Below, piece by piece: positions 1 through 7,563 of a stretch of 64,000 bases of DNA. The stretch's first letter is position 1, and each line of letters opens with the position of its first letter. Both the position numbers and the translations under genes were made by a program. The notes below the pieces were generated by a model, which was not told the DNA's origin, did not search any database, and saw only the letters and a list, made by a program, of their open reading frames with translations. This DNA comes from Croceibacterium_A sp039920345 (GTDB taxonomy: Bacteria > Pseudomonadota > Alphaproteobacteria > Sphingomonadales > Sphingomonadaceae), in NCBI GenBank assembly GCA_039920345.1, contig JBDSDZ010000036.1, positions 9,002 through 73,001 on the forward strand, in the 5' to 3' direction.

Positions 1-118
1 ACACCACCTCGCCGCCGCGCCCCACGGTCAGCACTGCGCCGAAGTAATCGCCGCGCGCGACATCGGCGAGGATCACTTCGCGCAGGGTGTCCAGGCGCTC
101 CTTCCATACCGATGCCAT
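1..118 (-). CDS. Serine hydrolase (beta-lactamase/EstB-like), N-terminal fragment
   Basis: Only the first 39 codons lie in the window; the gene continues past the left edge. The start is the ATG at 118, preceded by a GGAGAGGG ribosome binding site. The fragment MASVWKERLD followed by a hydrophobic GAVLTVGRGGEVV strand matches the N-terminus of beta-lactamase-fold esterases (class C / EstB type), where this beta strand precedes the SxxK helix. The catalytic residues are outside the window, so the family call rests on the N-terminal pattern and on a second EstB-like gene nearby at 2370-3602. It is probably the distal gene of the minus-strand catabolic operon. Confidence 0.5.
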   Translation of the reverse strand, partial: MASVWKERLDTLREVILADVARGDYFGAVLTVGRGGEVV

Positions 119-132
119 CACCCTCTCCGCTC

Positions 133-201
133 ATGCTGAGCCTGTCGAAGCATGCTCGCATCAGCTTCGCGCCTGGCCTTCGACAAGCTCAGGCTGAGCG
201 G
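133..201. repeat. REP-like inverted repeat
   Basis: The left arm GCTGAGCCTGTCGAAG (135-150) is complementary to the right arm CTTCGACAAGCTCAGGCTGAGC (178-199) apart from a small insertion in the right arm. It fills the space between the SDR gene and the serine hydrolase gene. This motif type recurs in intergenic spaces of sphingomonad genomes (from general knowledge); only one copy was noticed in this window. It may act as an mRNA 3' stabiliser or a weak terminator. Confidence 0.55.
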
Positions 202-226
202 GTGTTGGGAAACTTGGGTCATATTC

Positions 227-976
227 TCACCCCGCCGCGATGATGCCGCCGTCGATGGCGAGCATGGCCCCGTTGATGAACGCCGCTTCGTCGCTGAGCA
301 GGAAGGCGGCCGCCTGCGCCACATCTTCGGGCGTGCCGTTGCGCCTGAGCGGGATGTTCTTCGCCCGCTGGCCGTATTGCTCTGGCGTCACGAAGTCGGC
401 GGTGGCGGGTGTCGGCACGCTGCCCGGCGCGATGGCATTGACCCGGATGCCGCGCGGGCCAAGCTCGCCCGCCAGCACCTTGGTCAAGCCGGCGATGCCT
501 GCCTTGATCGTGGTGTAGGCGCCGGTGTTGGGCCGCCCGCGATAGGCGACGGGCGAGGAGTAGTTGAGGATGTTGCCGCTATTGCCCTCGTCGCGGTGGG
601 CGAGGAACGCCTGCACGCCCCAGAACACGCTCTTGAGCCCGGCTGAGAGCATCCGGTCGAGCGTTTCTTCGGTGATCGCCTCGATCGGCTCGTACACCAG
701 CACGCTGGCGTTGTTGATTACCGCGCGCAGCGGGCCTGCCTCGCTGGCAAAAGCCTCCGCTACGTCGAGGAAAGCCTGCCGCCGCCCCAGGTCCGCGCCA
801 TAGGCATACGCCTTGCCCCCGGCGCGCCGAATTGACGCCACGACGTCATGCGCGGTCTGCTCATTGATGTCCGCCACGCCGACAACCGCACCTTCTGCCG
901 CGAGGTGGCGGGCGATGCCTTCGCCCAGCCCGCGCCCGGCACCGGAAATCAGGATCGGCCGGCCGTCAAAGCGCAT
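227..976 (-). CDS. SDR family oxidoreductase
   Basis: A 249-residue classical short-chain dehydrogenase/reductase, normal length for the family. The Rossmann cofactor loop reads SGAGRGLG (residues 11-18), the structural motif is NNAS (88-91, usually NNAG), and the catalytic set is S141, Y154 and K158 (YTTIK). D36 at the end of the second strand suggests NAD(H) rather than NADP(H). The C-terminal DGG motif is present. The start ATG at 976 overlaps the upstream stop by one base (TGATG), so it is translationally coupled to the SnoaL-like gene. It probably oxidises an alcohol or reduces a ketone intermediate of the surrounding catabolic pathway; the substrate cannot be read from the sequence. Confidence 0.85.
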   Translation of the reverse strand: MRFDGRPILISGAGRGLGEGIARHLAAEGAVVGVADINEQTAHDVVASIRRAGGKAYAYGADLGRRQAFLDVAEAFASEAGPLRAVINNASVLVYEPIEAITEETLDRMLSAGLKSVFWGVQAFLAHRDEGNSGNILNYSSPVAYRGRPNTGAYTTIKAGIAGLTKVLAGELGPRGIRVNAIAPGSVPTPATADFVTPEQYGQRAKNIPLRRNGTPEDVAQAAAFLLSDEAAFINGAMLAIDGGIIAAG

Positions 977-1389
977 CAGTCCATCCCGAACAATTTGGCG
1001 GTGTAATGGCTGTCCATGTACTCGCGCATCGCGTCGACCTTGCCGTTCGAGACTTCGAACACCCAGCAATAGTCGTTGTCGTAGACCTTGCCGTCCATCG
1101 TCTTGCCCGTGGAATTGCTTTCCACGCAGACCCACGGCCCGGCGGAAAACATGTTCTGCACGTGGACTTTGGGATCGCCCGGCTCGAACATCCCGCGCAC
1201 CGGCGCGAGGAACTTGTCGATGATGTCCATGCCCACGTGTTTGCCGGCCCCGGCGATGTCCTTGACCTTGGGCTCCCACACCGAACGCTCGTGATAGAAC
1301 GTGCGCAGTTTTTCGAGATCGCCCGACGACAACACCTCGAAGAAATCGAGCACCAGCTGCTCGTTGGCATTGGCGGCAGTTACACTCAT
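976..1389 (-). CDS. SnoaL-like / NTF2-fold protein 1
   Basis: A 137-residue protein with the cone-shaped NTF2/SnoaL fold pattern: an N-terminal helical pair (EQLVLDFFEVLSSGDLEKL), a variable beta region and a C-terminal sheet ending with VDAMREYMDSHYT. Members act as small-molecule isomerases, dehydratases or cyclases, and some only bind ligand. The start ATG at 1389 has an AGAGG site and overlaps the preceding gene by ATGA. It lies in one operon with a second SnoaL-like protein, a CMD-like protein and an SDR. The exact reaction is unknown. Confidence 0.75.
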   Translation of the reverse strand: MSVTAANANEQLVLDFFEVLSSGDLEKLRTFYHERSVWEPKVKDIAGAGKHVGMDIIDKFLAPVRGMFEPGDPKVHVQNMFSAGPWVCVESNSTGKTMDGKVYDNDYCWVFEVSNGKVDAMREYMDSHYTAKLFGMD

Positions 1390-1862
1390 TTCAGGCCTCT
1401 CGCTTCGTCGCTGGGTGCGGGGATATTGGGCATCGCGCCGCCCTGGTGTAGCGCGACCTGGCCATAGCGTGACATGAACTTCCAGCCTTCGCCGGTCTTC
1501 ACGTAATGGTCCTCGAACCCGCCGACATAGAGCCCGCCGGCTTCCTGCGGCGGCTCGGTTGATGCGTGGCTGGAGAGCATCGCGAGGTAGTTGGTGCCGC
1601 GCGCTTCGTTGTCGGAGATGACCTCGACCAGCACGTTGGTGACCACGTGGCGGACCAGGATCGGCGGCCGGTCGCGGAAGATGGCCTGCACCCGGTCGCG
1701 CCCGAAGAACGGGAAATCGGGCTGGAACGGCCGCGCGAAGGTGCAGTCCTCGGTGAACAGGTCAGCCAGCGCGGCGTGATCGCCATTGTCCGCGTATTTC
1801 GCAAACAGCAGCGGCAGTTTCGCGCACTCGGCCTCGATCCTGAGACGCTTCTTGTCTTTCAT
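1386..1862 (-). CDS. SnoaL-like / NTF2-fold protein 2
   Basis: A 158-residue NTF2-fold protein of the SnoaL-like type (AECAKLPLLFAKYADNGDHAALADLFTEDC near the N-terminus, then a region typical of hydroxylating-dioxygenase small-subunit-like folds). It overlaps by four bases both the CMD gene upstream and the next SnoaL-like gene downstream. Two different NTF2-fold proteins in tandem suggest successive isomerase or dehydratase steps on one substrate, or a heteromer; this is inference. No catalytic residues could be assigned with confidence. Confidence 0.75.
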   Translation of the reverse strand: MKDKKRLRIEAECAKLPLLFAKYADNGDHAALADLFTEDCTFARPFQPDFPFFGRDRVQAIFRDRPPILVRHVVTNVLVEVISDNEARGTNYLAMLSSHASTEPPQEAGGLYVGGFEDHYVKTGEGWKFMSRYGQVALHQGGAMPNIPAPSDEARGLK

Positions 1863-2248
1863 TCGCCTGACTCCGCATCGATTTCGGCAAAGGCTTCGTT
1901 GGCCAGCCGGAAGCTATCGACCGCCGCCGGGATACCGCCGTAAATGCCGACTTGCAGCAGCACCTCGCGGATTTCCTCCTTGCTGAGTCCGTTGTTTAGC
2001 GCGCCGCGCACGTGCGCCTTCAGCTCATGCCCGCGATTGAGCACCGCGATCATCGCCAGGTTGATCAGGCTGCGGTCACGCCGGGGCAAGCCCTCGCGGC
2101 TCCAGTTCCAGCCCCAGCAATAGGTCGTGACCAGTTCCTGCAGCGGATCGTTGAACGGGCCGGATTTCGCCAGCGCGCGGTCGACATAGGCATCGCCCAG
2201 CACCTCGCGGCGAATTGTCATGCCCTTGTTGTAGAGGTCCTTGTCCAT
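1859..2248 (-). CDS. Carboxymuconolactone decarboxylase (CMD) family protein
   Basis: A 129-residue protein resembling gamma-carboxymuconolactone decarboxylase (PcaC): the RDRSLINLAMIAVLNRGHELKAHVRGALNNGLSKEEI block is the core of the CMD domain. True PcaC decarboxylates 4-carboxymuconolactone in the protocatechuate branch, but many relatives do other chemistry, and no pca genes are nearby. The ATG at 2248 was chosen because AAGGA sits seven bases upstream; an in-frame TTG at 2263 would swallow that site. It is the first gene of the minus-strand run CMD, SnoaL, SnoaL, SDR. Confidence 0.8.
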   Translation of the reverse strand: MDKDLYNKGMTIRREVLGDAYVDRALAKSGPFNDPLQELVTTYCWGWNWSREGLPRRDRSLINLAMIAVLNRGHELKAHVRGALNNGLSKEEIREVLLQVGIYGGIPAAVDSFRLANEAFAEIDAESGE

Positions 2249-2274
2249 TCGCTTATCCTTCAAATTCCAACCTC

Positions 2275-2355
2275 GTCACCCCGGGCCTAACCCGGGGTCT
2301 CGCTTTCGTGCGGCACCGGCCACCAAGCCGGACCCCGGATCAAGTCCGGGGTGAC
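2275..2355. repeat. Composite palindromic repeat (two hairpins, BIME-like)
   Basis: Two perfect hairpins lie side by side: ACCCCGGG / CCCGGGGT (2278-2298) and ACCCCGGA / TCCGGGGT (2332-2352), each with a five-base loop. The outer ends GTCACCCC and GGGGTGAC are also complementary, so the whole 81 bases can fold as one unit. It separates the CMD operon from the serine hydrolase gene. The GTCACCCCGG-type palindrome is a familiar intergenic repeat of sphingomonads. Confidence 0.7.
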
Positions 2356-2369
2356 GGAGTAAGGGTGGC

Positions 2370-3602
2370 TCACCCCGCCACCTGATAAACCGCGTCGATC
2401 AGGCGCCGGGCGCGCGGGCCGTTGGTGCCGACCGCGTGCATCTGGTTGCAGCAATAGGCAAAGCCGAGCTTCGCATCAGGATCGCCAAAACCGATCGAGC
2501 CGCCGAGGCCGTGGTGGCCAAAGCTGCGCATGTTCGGCCCCATGAACACCGCTTCGGGGGTGTTGAGAAGCACTCCGTTGGCCTGGTGATAGGGCCGTTC
2601 CTGCAGCAGCTCTGTCTGGTTGTGCTGCTCGGCAATCATCGCTTCGAGCTGGCCGTTCGACATCAGCGACACGCCATCCACCTCGCCCACCGTCGCGCCA
2701 TAGATGCGCGCCACGCCGCGGGCGTTGCCGTGGCCCGACCCGCTGGCGATCTCGCAGGTGCGCCAGATCGGCGAATTCATGGTGGTGTGCCACGGTTCGG
2801 CCGGGTTCTGCAGGAAGGCGAAGCTGCGCAGCACGGCGCCGTCCTGCCACCCTTCGGGCGTGGTCGGCTTGTCCGGAATGGCGGCGTCCTTGGCCGCGAA
2901 CAGGCGCGCGCCGGTATTGGGCAGGACTTCGGCGACATGCGCCTGCTGCTGTTCATCCATCCCGCCGATGTAGTATTCGGCATGCAGGGGCTGGGTGACG
3001 TTCTGTTTTAGGAACGGGCCGATGGTCATGCCGGTCACCCGGCGCAGGATCTCGCCCAGCAGGAAGCCCTGGTTGTGGACATGGTAGGCGGCGCGGGTGC
3101 CCGGCTGCCACAGCGGCTCCTGCACTTCGAGCGCGCGGATGTAGGCCGCAAAATCGAAGAAACCGCCGGAGTACATCGTGTCGGTGGTCAGCACCGGAAT
3201 CGCGGCCAGGTGGTCGAGCACCATGCGCACCGTGATGTCCTGTTTCCCGCCTTGCGCGAATTCGGGCCAGTAGCGCGCGATCGGCGCATCGGCATCGATC
3301 AGCCCGCGATCGATCGCCATGTTGAAGCAGATGCCGGTCACGCCCTTGGCGACGCTCATCATGCAGACGGTGGTGTGCTCGTCCCAGTCCTCGCTGCGGT
3401 CGGACCTGGCCCAGCCGCCCCACAAGTCGACCACGGTTTCGCCGTCGATCACGACCGAGGTGGCCGCGCCCAGCTCCTCCTCGACGCGGAAGTTTTCGAT
3501 GAAGGCATCGAACACAGAACTGAACTGTTCATCGCAGATTCCACGCAAGTGGAATGATCCGCCGCGCGCTTCAATCGTCTCGCTGAAATCATAATGACCC
3601 AA
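2370..3602 (-). CDS. Serine hydrolase, beta-lactamase (class C / EstB) family
   Basis: A 410-residue protein of the usual length for beta-lactamase-fold esterases. The nucleophile motif is SVAK (in CMMSVAKGVT, about residue 83), a Tyr-containing YHVHN segment occupies the YxN position, and HHGLGGS near the C-terminus is the HGG-type third motif. No signal peptide is seen, so it is probably a cytoplasmic esterase acting on a pathway ester or lactone rather than a resistance enzyme. The start is TTG at 3602, chosen because AAAGGAG lies six bases upstream and no in-frame ATG fits. It is divergent from the FAD monooxygenase at 3733. Confidence 0.85.
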   Translation of the reverse strand: MGHYDFSETIEARGGSFHLRGICDEQFSSVFDAFIENFRVEEELGAATSVVIDGETVVDLWGGWARSDRSEDWDEHTTVCMMSVAKGVTGICFNMAIDRGLIDADAPIARYWPEFAQGGKQDITVRMVLDHLAAIPVLTTDTMYSGGFFDFAAYIRALEVQEPLWQPGTRAAYHVHNQGFLLGEILRRVTGMTIGPFLKQNVTQPLHAEYYIGGMDEQQQAHVAEVLPNTGARLFAAKDAAIPDKPTTPEGWQDGAVLRSFAFLQNPAEPWHTTMNSPIWRTCEIASGSGHGNARGVARIYGATVGEVDGVSLMSNGQLEAMIAEQHNQTELLQERPYHQANGVLLNTPEAVFMGPNMRSFGHHGLGGSIGFGDPDAKLGFAYCCNQMHAVGTNGPRARRLIDAVYQVAG

Positions 3603-3732
3603 GCTGCTCTCCTTTCAGCCGAGCCGTTACGACTCTAACGCGCGTTACTGCTAGGCGAGCGGGCGCGGCGGCGAAAGGCCCTATGCAGGCAAACGCTCGA
3701 CGGGCCATGTTGCGCATGGGAGAGACAGGCGA
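3603..3732. promoter_or_regulatory. Divergent intergenic region with palindromic operator candidate
   Basis: This 130-base space separates two divergent catabolic genes. It contains the perfect 12-base palindrome TAACGCGCGTTA (3636-3647), preceded by another half-site CGTTA at 3625-3629. Such a dyad between divergent catabolic genes is a reasonable operator for a TetR-, MarR- or LysR-type regulator. No such regulator gene is in the window, so the factor is unknown. Confidence 0.4.
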
Positions 3733-4917
3733 ATGCATGACGTAATCGTAGTGGGCGGCGGGCCGACCGGCTTCGTGACCGCGCTTGGCCTGGCGCAGGC
3801 CGGGGCCAGCGTGTGCCTGATCGAGGCCGGGTCGGCGATCATCAGTAGCCCGCGCGCCTGCGTCTATCACTGGTCGATGCTCGACGGGCTGGAGCGGCTC
3901 GGCATCCGCGAGGAGGCGGAACGGATCGGCTATACCAAGGACGATTACCTGTGGCTGGTCAAACAGACCGGTGAGCGCCTGCCCTACGACCTCAAGGTGC
4001 TCTCCAGCGTCACCGCGTTTCCGTACAACATCCAGCTTGGGCAGGACCGGCTGGCCGAAATCTGCCTCGCGCGGCTGCTGGCGATGCCCCACGCTGAGGT
4101 GCTCTGGCAGACCGCGTTCACCGCGCTGGCCGAGGACGCCGACGGCGTCACCGTTACTGCCCAAACGCCCGAGGGGCCGCTCGAACTGCGCGCGCGCTAT
4201 GTCGTCGGCGCGGATGGCGCGGGCAGCGCGGTGCGCGGCGCGCTGGGCCTGTCGTTCGACGGCATGACCTGGCCCGAACGCTTCGTTGCGACCAACCTTA
4301 CCCACGATTTCGAGAGCGGCGGGTATTGGCAATCGACCATGGTGGTGGACGCGCAATGGGGCGCGGTGATCGTCAAGATCACCCGCGAGGGGCTGTGGCG
4401 CTGCACCTACATGGAAGACGCCGCCTTGCCCGAGGACAGCTATCTCGAACGCCTGCCGGTGGCGTACCGCAACCTGCTGCCGGGCGAAGGCGGCTACCAC
4501 CTGGTCCAAGCCGCCCCCTACAAGATGCACCAGCGCTGCGCGGAGACCTTCCGCAAGGGCCGCGTGATGCTGGCCGGCGATGCCGCGCATGTGACCAACC
4601 CGACCGGCGGCTTCGGCCTGACCACCGGGCTATTCGATGCCTTCGCCCTGTGGCCGACGCTGGCGGCCGTCATCCTCGATAACGCCGACGACGCCCTGCT
4701 CGATACCTGGGCCAAGGAGCGGCGCATGATCTTCCTCGAGAAAACCAGCCCGCAGGCCATCGCCTACAAGGACTTTGTATTCCACGCCTGCGGCGGCGGC
4801 GCGCGGCTCGAAGAACGCCTCGACGGCATGCGCGCGATGGTGCGCGATCCCAACGTTCGGCTGCAACGGCTGCTGTTCACCAAGGGGCTTGAGACGACCA
4901 GCCCGGCGGAACGGTGA
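3733..4917 (+). CDS. FAD-dependent aromatic monooxygenase A (MhpA-like)
   Basis: A 394-residue class A flavoprotein monooxygenase. The FAD-binding GGGPTG loop is at residues 8-13, the DG motif reads VGADGAGS (about residue 156), and the second FAD motif is RVMLAGDAAHVTNPTGGFGL (about residue 278). Such enzymes use NAD(P)H and O2 to hydroxylate phenolic rings; the closest general type is 3-(3-hydroxyphenyl)propionate hydroxylase, but this protein lacks the long C-terminal thioredoxin-like domain of MhpA. It is clearly paralogous to monooxygenase B at 8349-9554: both carry FxGxTWPxRFVATN and a Trp-Arg-rich middle segment. The start ATG at 3733 has a GAGAG site. The substrate is unknown. Confidence 0.88.
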   Translation: MHDVIVVGGGPTGFVTALGLAQAGASVCLIEAGSAIISSPRACVYHWSMLDGLERLGIREEAERIGYTKDDYLWLVKQTGERLPYDLKVLSSVTAFPYNIQLGQDRLAEICLARLLAMPHAEVLWQTAFTALAEDADGVTVTAQTPEGPLELRARYVVGADGAGSAVRGALGLSFDGMTWPERFVATNLTHDFESGGYWQSTMVVDAQWGAVIVKITREGLWRCTYMEDAALPEDSYLERLPVAYRNLLPGEGGYHLVQAAPYKMHQRCAETFRKGRVMLAGDAAHVTNPTGGFGLTTGLFDAFALWPTLAAVILDNADDALLDTWAKERRMIFLEKTSPQAIAYKDFVFHACGGGARLEERLDGMRAMVRDPNVRLQRLLFTKGLETTSPAER

Positions 4918-4928
4918 GCCGCGTAGGC

Positions 4929-5339
4929 TCAGGCCGGCTTGGTCGCTCGTCGTAGGAACAGTTGATTTGCCGCTAGCGCTAGACCGGTAAGGGGGAGGGG
5001 GGATATCAACATGATAAATGCCCCACCTATGTCCACACCCGAGCCATCCGGCGATCGCTGATATGCGATCCCTTTGGAAAGCCACCACCAGTGCAAGCAT
5101 CCGGTCGCGGCGAATACGACCAGCCACGGGTAAATGCGAGGCGGAGCCAAGGCCAGAAATACGAACGGGATCGCGGCAAGAACTGCGTTCACCGCGATTA
5201 CATCCGGCCCGCTCAGGTCGACAGGGCGGTGAAGTGCATCGGCGAAAACGACATTTGCTCCGATTGAAAACAGCGCACCAATTGAAAATGCCAGCGTAAG
5301 CAATCCGACGCGAAGCATGGTCCGTGATCGTGAAGACAT
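4929..5339 (-). CDS. Hypothetical four-helix membrane protein
   Basis: A 136-residue protein not assigned to a family. It shows about four hydrophobic segments: near residues 9-30 (VGLLTLAFSIGALFSIG), 45-62 (VIAVNAVLAAIPFVFLAL), 65-85 (YPWLVVFAATGCLHWWWL) and 105-125 (FIMLISPLPLTGLALAANQ), so it should sit in the inner membrane. The start ATG at 5339 is ten bases downstream of the CmcJ-like gene, suggesting cotranscription. Its end faces monooxygenase A tail to tail. Its codon use looks less G+C-biased than its neighbours, which may point to a recent arrival. Confidence 0.6.
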   Translation of the reverse strand: MSSRSRTMLRVGLLTLAFSIGALFSIGANVVFADALHRPVDLSGPDVIAVNAVLAAIPFVFLALAPPRIYPWLVVFAATGCLHWWWLSKGIAYQRSPDGSGVDIGGAFIMLISPLPLTGLALAANQLFLRRATKPA

Positions 5340-5349
5340 TCCTTGCCCC

Positions 5350-6159
5350 CTAGAAATAAGCAATCGTCCGCACTTCGATGCTCTGCCTTGGCGCGGCTTC
5401 GGGTGGGGTGTCGGGGTCTTCGAACGCGCTGTGGGCGCTGAACTGGACGGCGTCGGGGTCGCTGTCGAACAGCTTGAACACCAGCGCTTCCCTTGGGCAC
5501 ATGTGCGGCACCCAGTACCAGCGGTGCGCCGGGTTGAAGGCGAGGTTGAAGCCCCAGAGCGAGCGGCGCTGGAAATCGCCGAGACCGCCGACGACTTCGC
5601 TGTCGAACAGGTCCGCCCGGCTGACCGTGCTGGCATCGCACACTGCCAGCGGCGCGGATTCGACCCTCACGATCGGGCGCCACACGTTGATCAGCATGAA
5701 GCGCCCAGCCAGCCGCCGCTCGGCTTCTTCGGCAGGCAGCAGGTCACGGGTGAAATCGCTCACCGTGCGAAGCCCGTAATCGACATGCGCGCCGTGCGCC
5801 GGCTGGTTGTGGCCATGCGCGCCACTGGCGTTAGTGCGGATGATCGGGCCGAAGCTGACCACTTTGTCTGCCCCGGTCAGCCGCTGCACCAGCGCTTCGG
5901 TTTGGCGGCAATAGAGCGCGAGCTGGTCTGGGTCGGTGAAGTCGGTAACCGCGGTGCTTTCATCCGCCAGCACGAACCCGTTGCGATCGAACGCGAGTTG
6001 CCCCGCGATCGGCCTCACATCGTGGATTGTCACCGGGTGCTCGTCGACTGGCCAGTAGCTCTTGGCGCGATCGCCCGCGTTGAACGTCGCCTTCTCGCCG
6101 CGCACTACGTATTTCATCGTCGTGTGCACGTCGCAGACGATATCGGGCGTGTCGTCCAC
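5350..6159 (-). CDS. CmcJ/NvfI-family oxidoreductase
   Basis: A 269-residue protein of the CmcJ/NvfI family (named from the cephamycin methoxylation protein CmcJ and the fungal isomerase/oxygenase NvfI). The diagnostic run AHGAHVDY near the middle, followed by LINVWRPI and the closing region with RYxW-like and D-SDPD segments, matches this Fe/2OG-fold family. Bacterial members are mostly uncharacterised; here the context is aromatic or polyketide catabolism rather than beta-lactam synthesis. The GTG at 6159 is preferred because AGGAG lies seven bases upstream; the ATG at 6174 has no usable site. It is divergent from the MFS gene at 6250. Confidence 0.75.
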   Translation of the reverse strand: MDDTPDIVCDVHTTMKYVVRGEKATFNAGDRAKSYWPVDEHPVTIHDVRPIAGQLAFDRNGFVLADESTAVTDFTDPDQLALYCRQTEALVQRLTGADKVVSFGPIIRTNASGAHGHNQPAHGAHVDYGLRTVSDFTRDLLPAEEAERRLAGRFMLINVWRPIVRVESAPLAVCDASTVSRADLFDSEVVGGLGDFQRRSLWGFNLAFNPAHRWYWVPHMCPREALVFKLFDSDPDAVQFSAHSAFEDPDTPPEAAPRQSIEVRTIAYF

Positions 6160-6249
6160 CGGGCCTCTCCTCATATCCTTTGACGGGATTTGCCGCGCAG
6201 CATAGCCTCGCCAGCAAGCCGCCGTCGAGCGGCATGGGAGGGAAACTGC

Positions 6250-7563
6250 ATGGCGCCTGGCGCAATCGATCCGCGCACTGCGATGCGCAACCGGCCGATG
6301 GTGCTGCAGCAGTACGGCGTAATCGGGCTGTGCGTACTGATCAACATGATCGATGGTTACGATATCCTCGCGCTGGCGCAGGCGGCGTCTGCTCTGCGGC
6401 GCGAATGGGGGCTGAGCGGCACCGAGCTGGGCACGCTGCTGTCGATGAACCTGGTTGGCATGGCGCTGGGCGCGCTCGGCGTGTCGCCGGTTGCGGACCA
6501 GTACGGGCGGCGGCCCGCCATCCTCACCTGCCTCGGGTTCATGAGCGTGGGCATGGCGCTGTGCGCGGCTTCGACCGGGTTTTTCGGCATGGCCGGTGGC
6601 CGCATCGTGACCGGCATCGGGATCGGCGGGATGACCGCCACCGCCGGGATGCTGGCGCTCGAATATGCCAGCCAGTGGCGGCGCGAATTTGCCGCCAGCG
6701 CGGTCGCTTCCGCTTATCCGGTGGGCACGATCATCGGCGCTTATGTCGCGGTGGCGGTGCTGGATAGTTATGGCTGGCGCGGGATTTTCTGGTTCGGTTC
6801 GGGGCTGTCGGCGCTGCTGCTGCCAGTTGCCTTCCTGTGGCTGCCCGAATCGCTCGATTTCCTGCTGATCCGCCAGCCTAAGAATGCGCTCAATGCGACC
6901 AACCGGATTCTCAAACGGGTTTCCGTGGCGCCAATCGCCGAACTGCCGCCCAAGCCCGAGGGCACCGGGCCATCGGTGGTGCAGGAAATCCGCCAGCCGT
7001 TCCATGTCCGCGAATTGCTCAAGCTGTTCCTTGCCCACGCGCTCAACATGTTCGCCTGGTATTACATCATCAACTGGGGCGTGCCGCTGGTGGCCGAAGC
7101 GACCGGGTCCGATTCCACCGGGGCGCTCTATTCATCGTGGGTCAGCTATGGCGGCATCGTGGGCGGGCTGAGCGCAGGGTTCCTGTGCGGCAAGATCGGC
7201 GTGAAGCGGATGATGTGGTTTACGATGCTGAGCCTGGCGGTGCTGATCACGCTGTTCGGGCATTTCGTCGGCAACACCGGCGCGCTGCTGGTGATCGCGC
7301 CGCTGATGGGCGCGGCGCTGTTCGGATCGGCTACCGCCAATTGGCTGACGATTGCCTATGCCTTCCCGCCGCAACTGCGCGCCACCGGGCTGGGGCTTGG
7401 CACGACAGCGGGCCGCGTCGGCTCGATCTTCGGGCCGATTGTCGGCGGGCGGCTGCTCGATACCGACCTGACGGTGGGCATGGTGTGCATGATCATGGCG
7501 GTGCCGGCAGTGCTGTCGGCGCTGACGTTCAGCCGGGCGCGGCGGATGGAGCCCGGCCGCTAG
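6250..7563 (+). CDS. MFS transporter, aromatic acid:H+ symporter (AAHS) type
   Basis: A 437-residue major facilitator with about 12 transmembrane helices. The MFS signature between helices 2 and 3 reads VADQYGRRPAI, and the DGYD motif in the first helix (INMIDGYDILAL) is typical of the AAHS family (PcaK, BenK, MhpT relatives). It probably imports an aromatic carboxylate in symport with protons. The start ATG at 6250 has GGGAGGG seven bases upstream; an in-frame start at 6190 would add a soluble tail and lacks a site. It meets the alpha/beta hydrolase gene tail to tail with no spacer. Confidence 0.87.
   Translation: MAPGAIDPRTAMRNRPMVLQQYGVIGLCVLINMIDGYDILALAQAASALRREWGLSGTELGTLLSMNLVGMALGALGVSPVADQYGRRPAILTCLGFMSVGMALCAASTGFFGMAGGRIVTGIGIGGMTATAGMLALEYASQWRREFAASAVASAYPVGTIIGAYVAVAVLDSYGWRGIFWFGSGLSALLLPVAFLWLPESLDFLLIRQPKNALNATNRILKRVSVAPIAELPPKPEGTGPSVVQEIRQPFHVRELLKLFLAHALNMFAWYYIINWGVPLVAEATGSDSTGALYSSWVSYGGIVGGLSAGFLCGKIGVKRMMWFTMLSLAVLITLFGHFVGNTGALLVIAPLMGAALFGSATANWLTIAYAFPPQLRATGLGLGTTAGRVGSIFGPIVGGRLLDTDLTVGMVCMIMAVPAVLSALTFSRARRMEPGR

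Noticed and set aside
977..1279. Longer SDR protein starting at 1279
   Set aside because: It would overlap the SnoaL-like gene in another frame and place 100 extra residues before the Rossmann loop; ATG 976 is coupled and fits the family.
2370..3602. Antibiotic-resistance beta-lactamase
   Set aside because: It has no signal peptide and belongs to the EstB-like esterase type within a catabolic locus.
5350..6159. Beta-lactam (cephamycin) gene cluster from the CmcJ-like gene
   Set aside because: No ACV synthetase, IPNS or other cephamycin genes are present; the neighbours are catabolic.
5350..7038. A 562-residue protein running from 7038 into the CmcJ-like gene
   Set aside because: The upstream part is antisense to the MFS gene and has shadow-type composition; only the part from 6159 matches a family.
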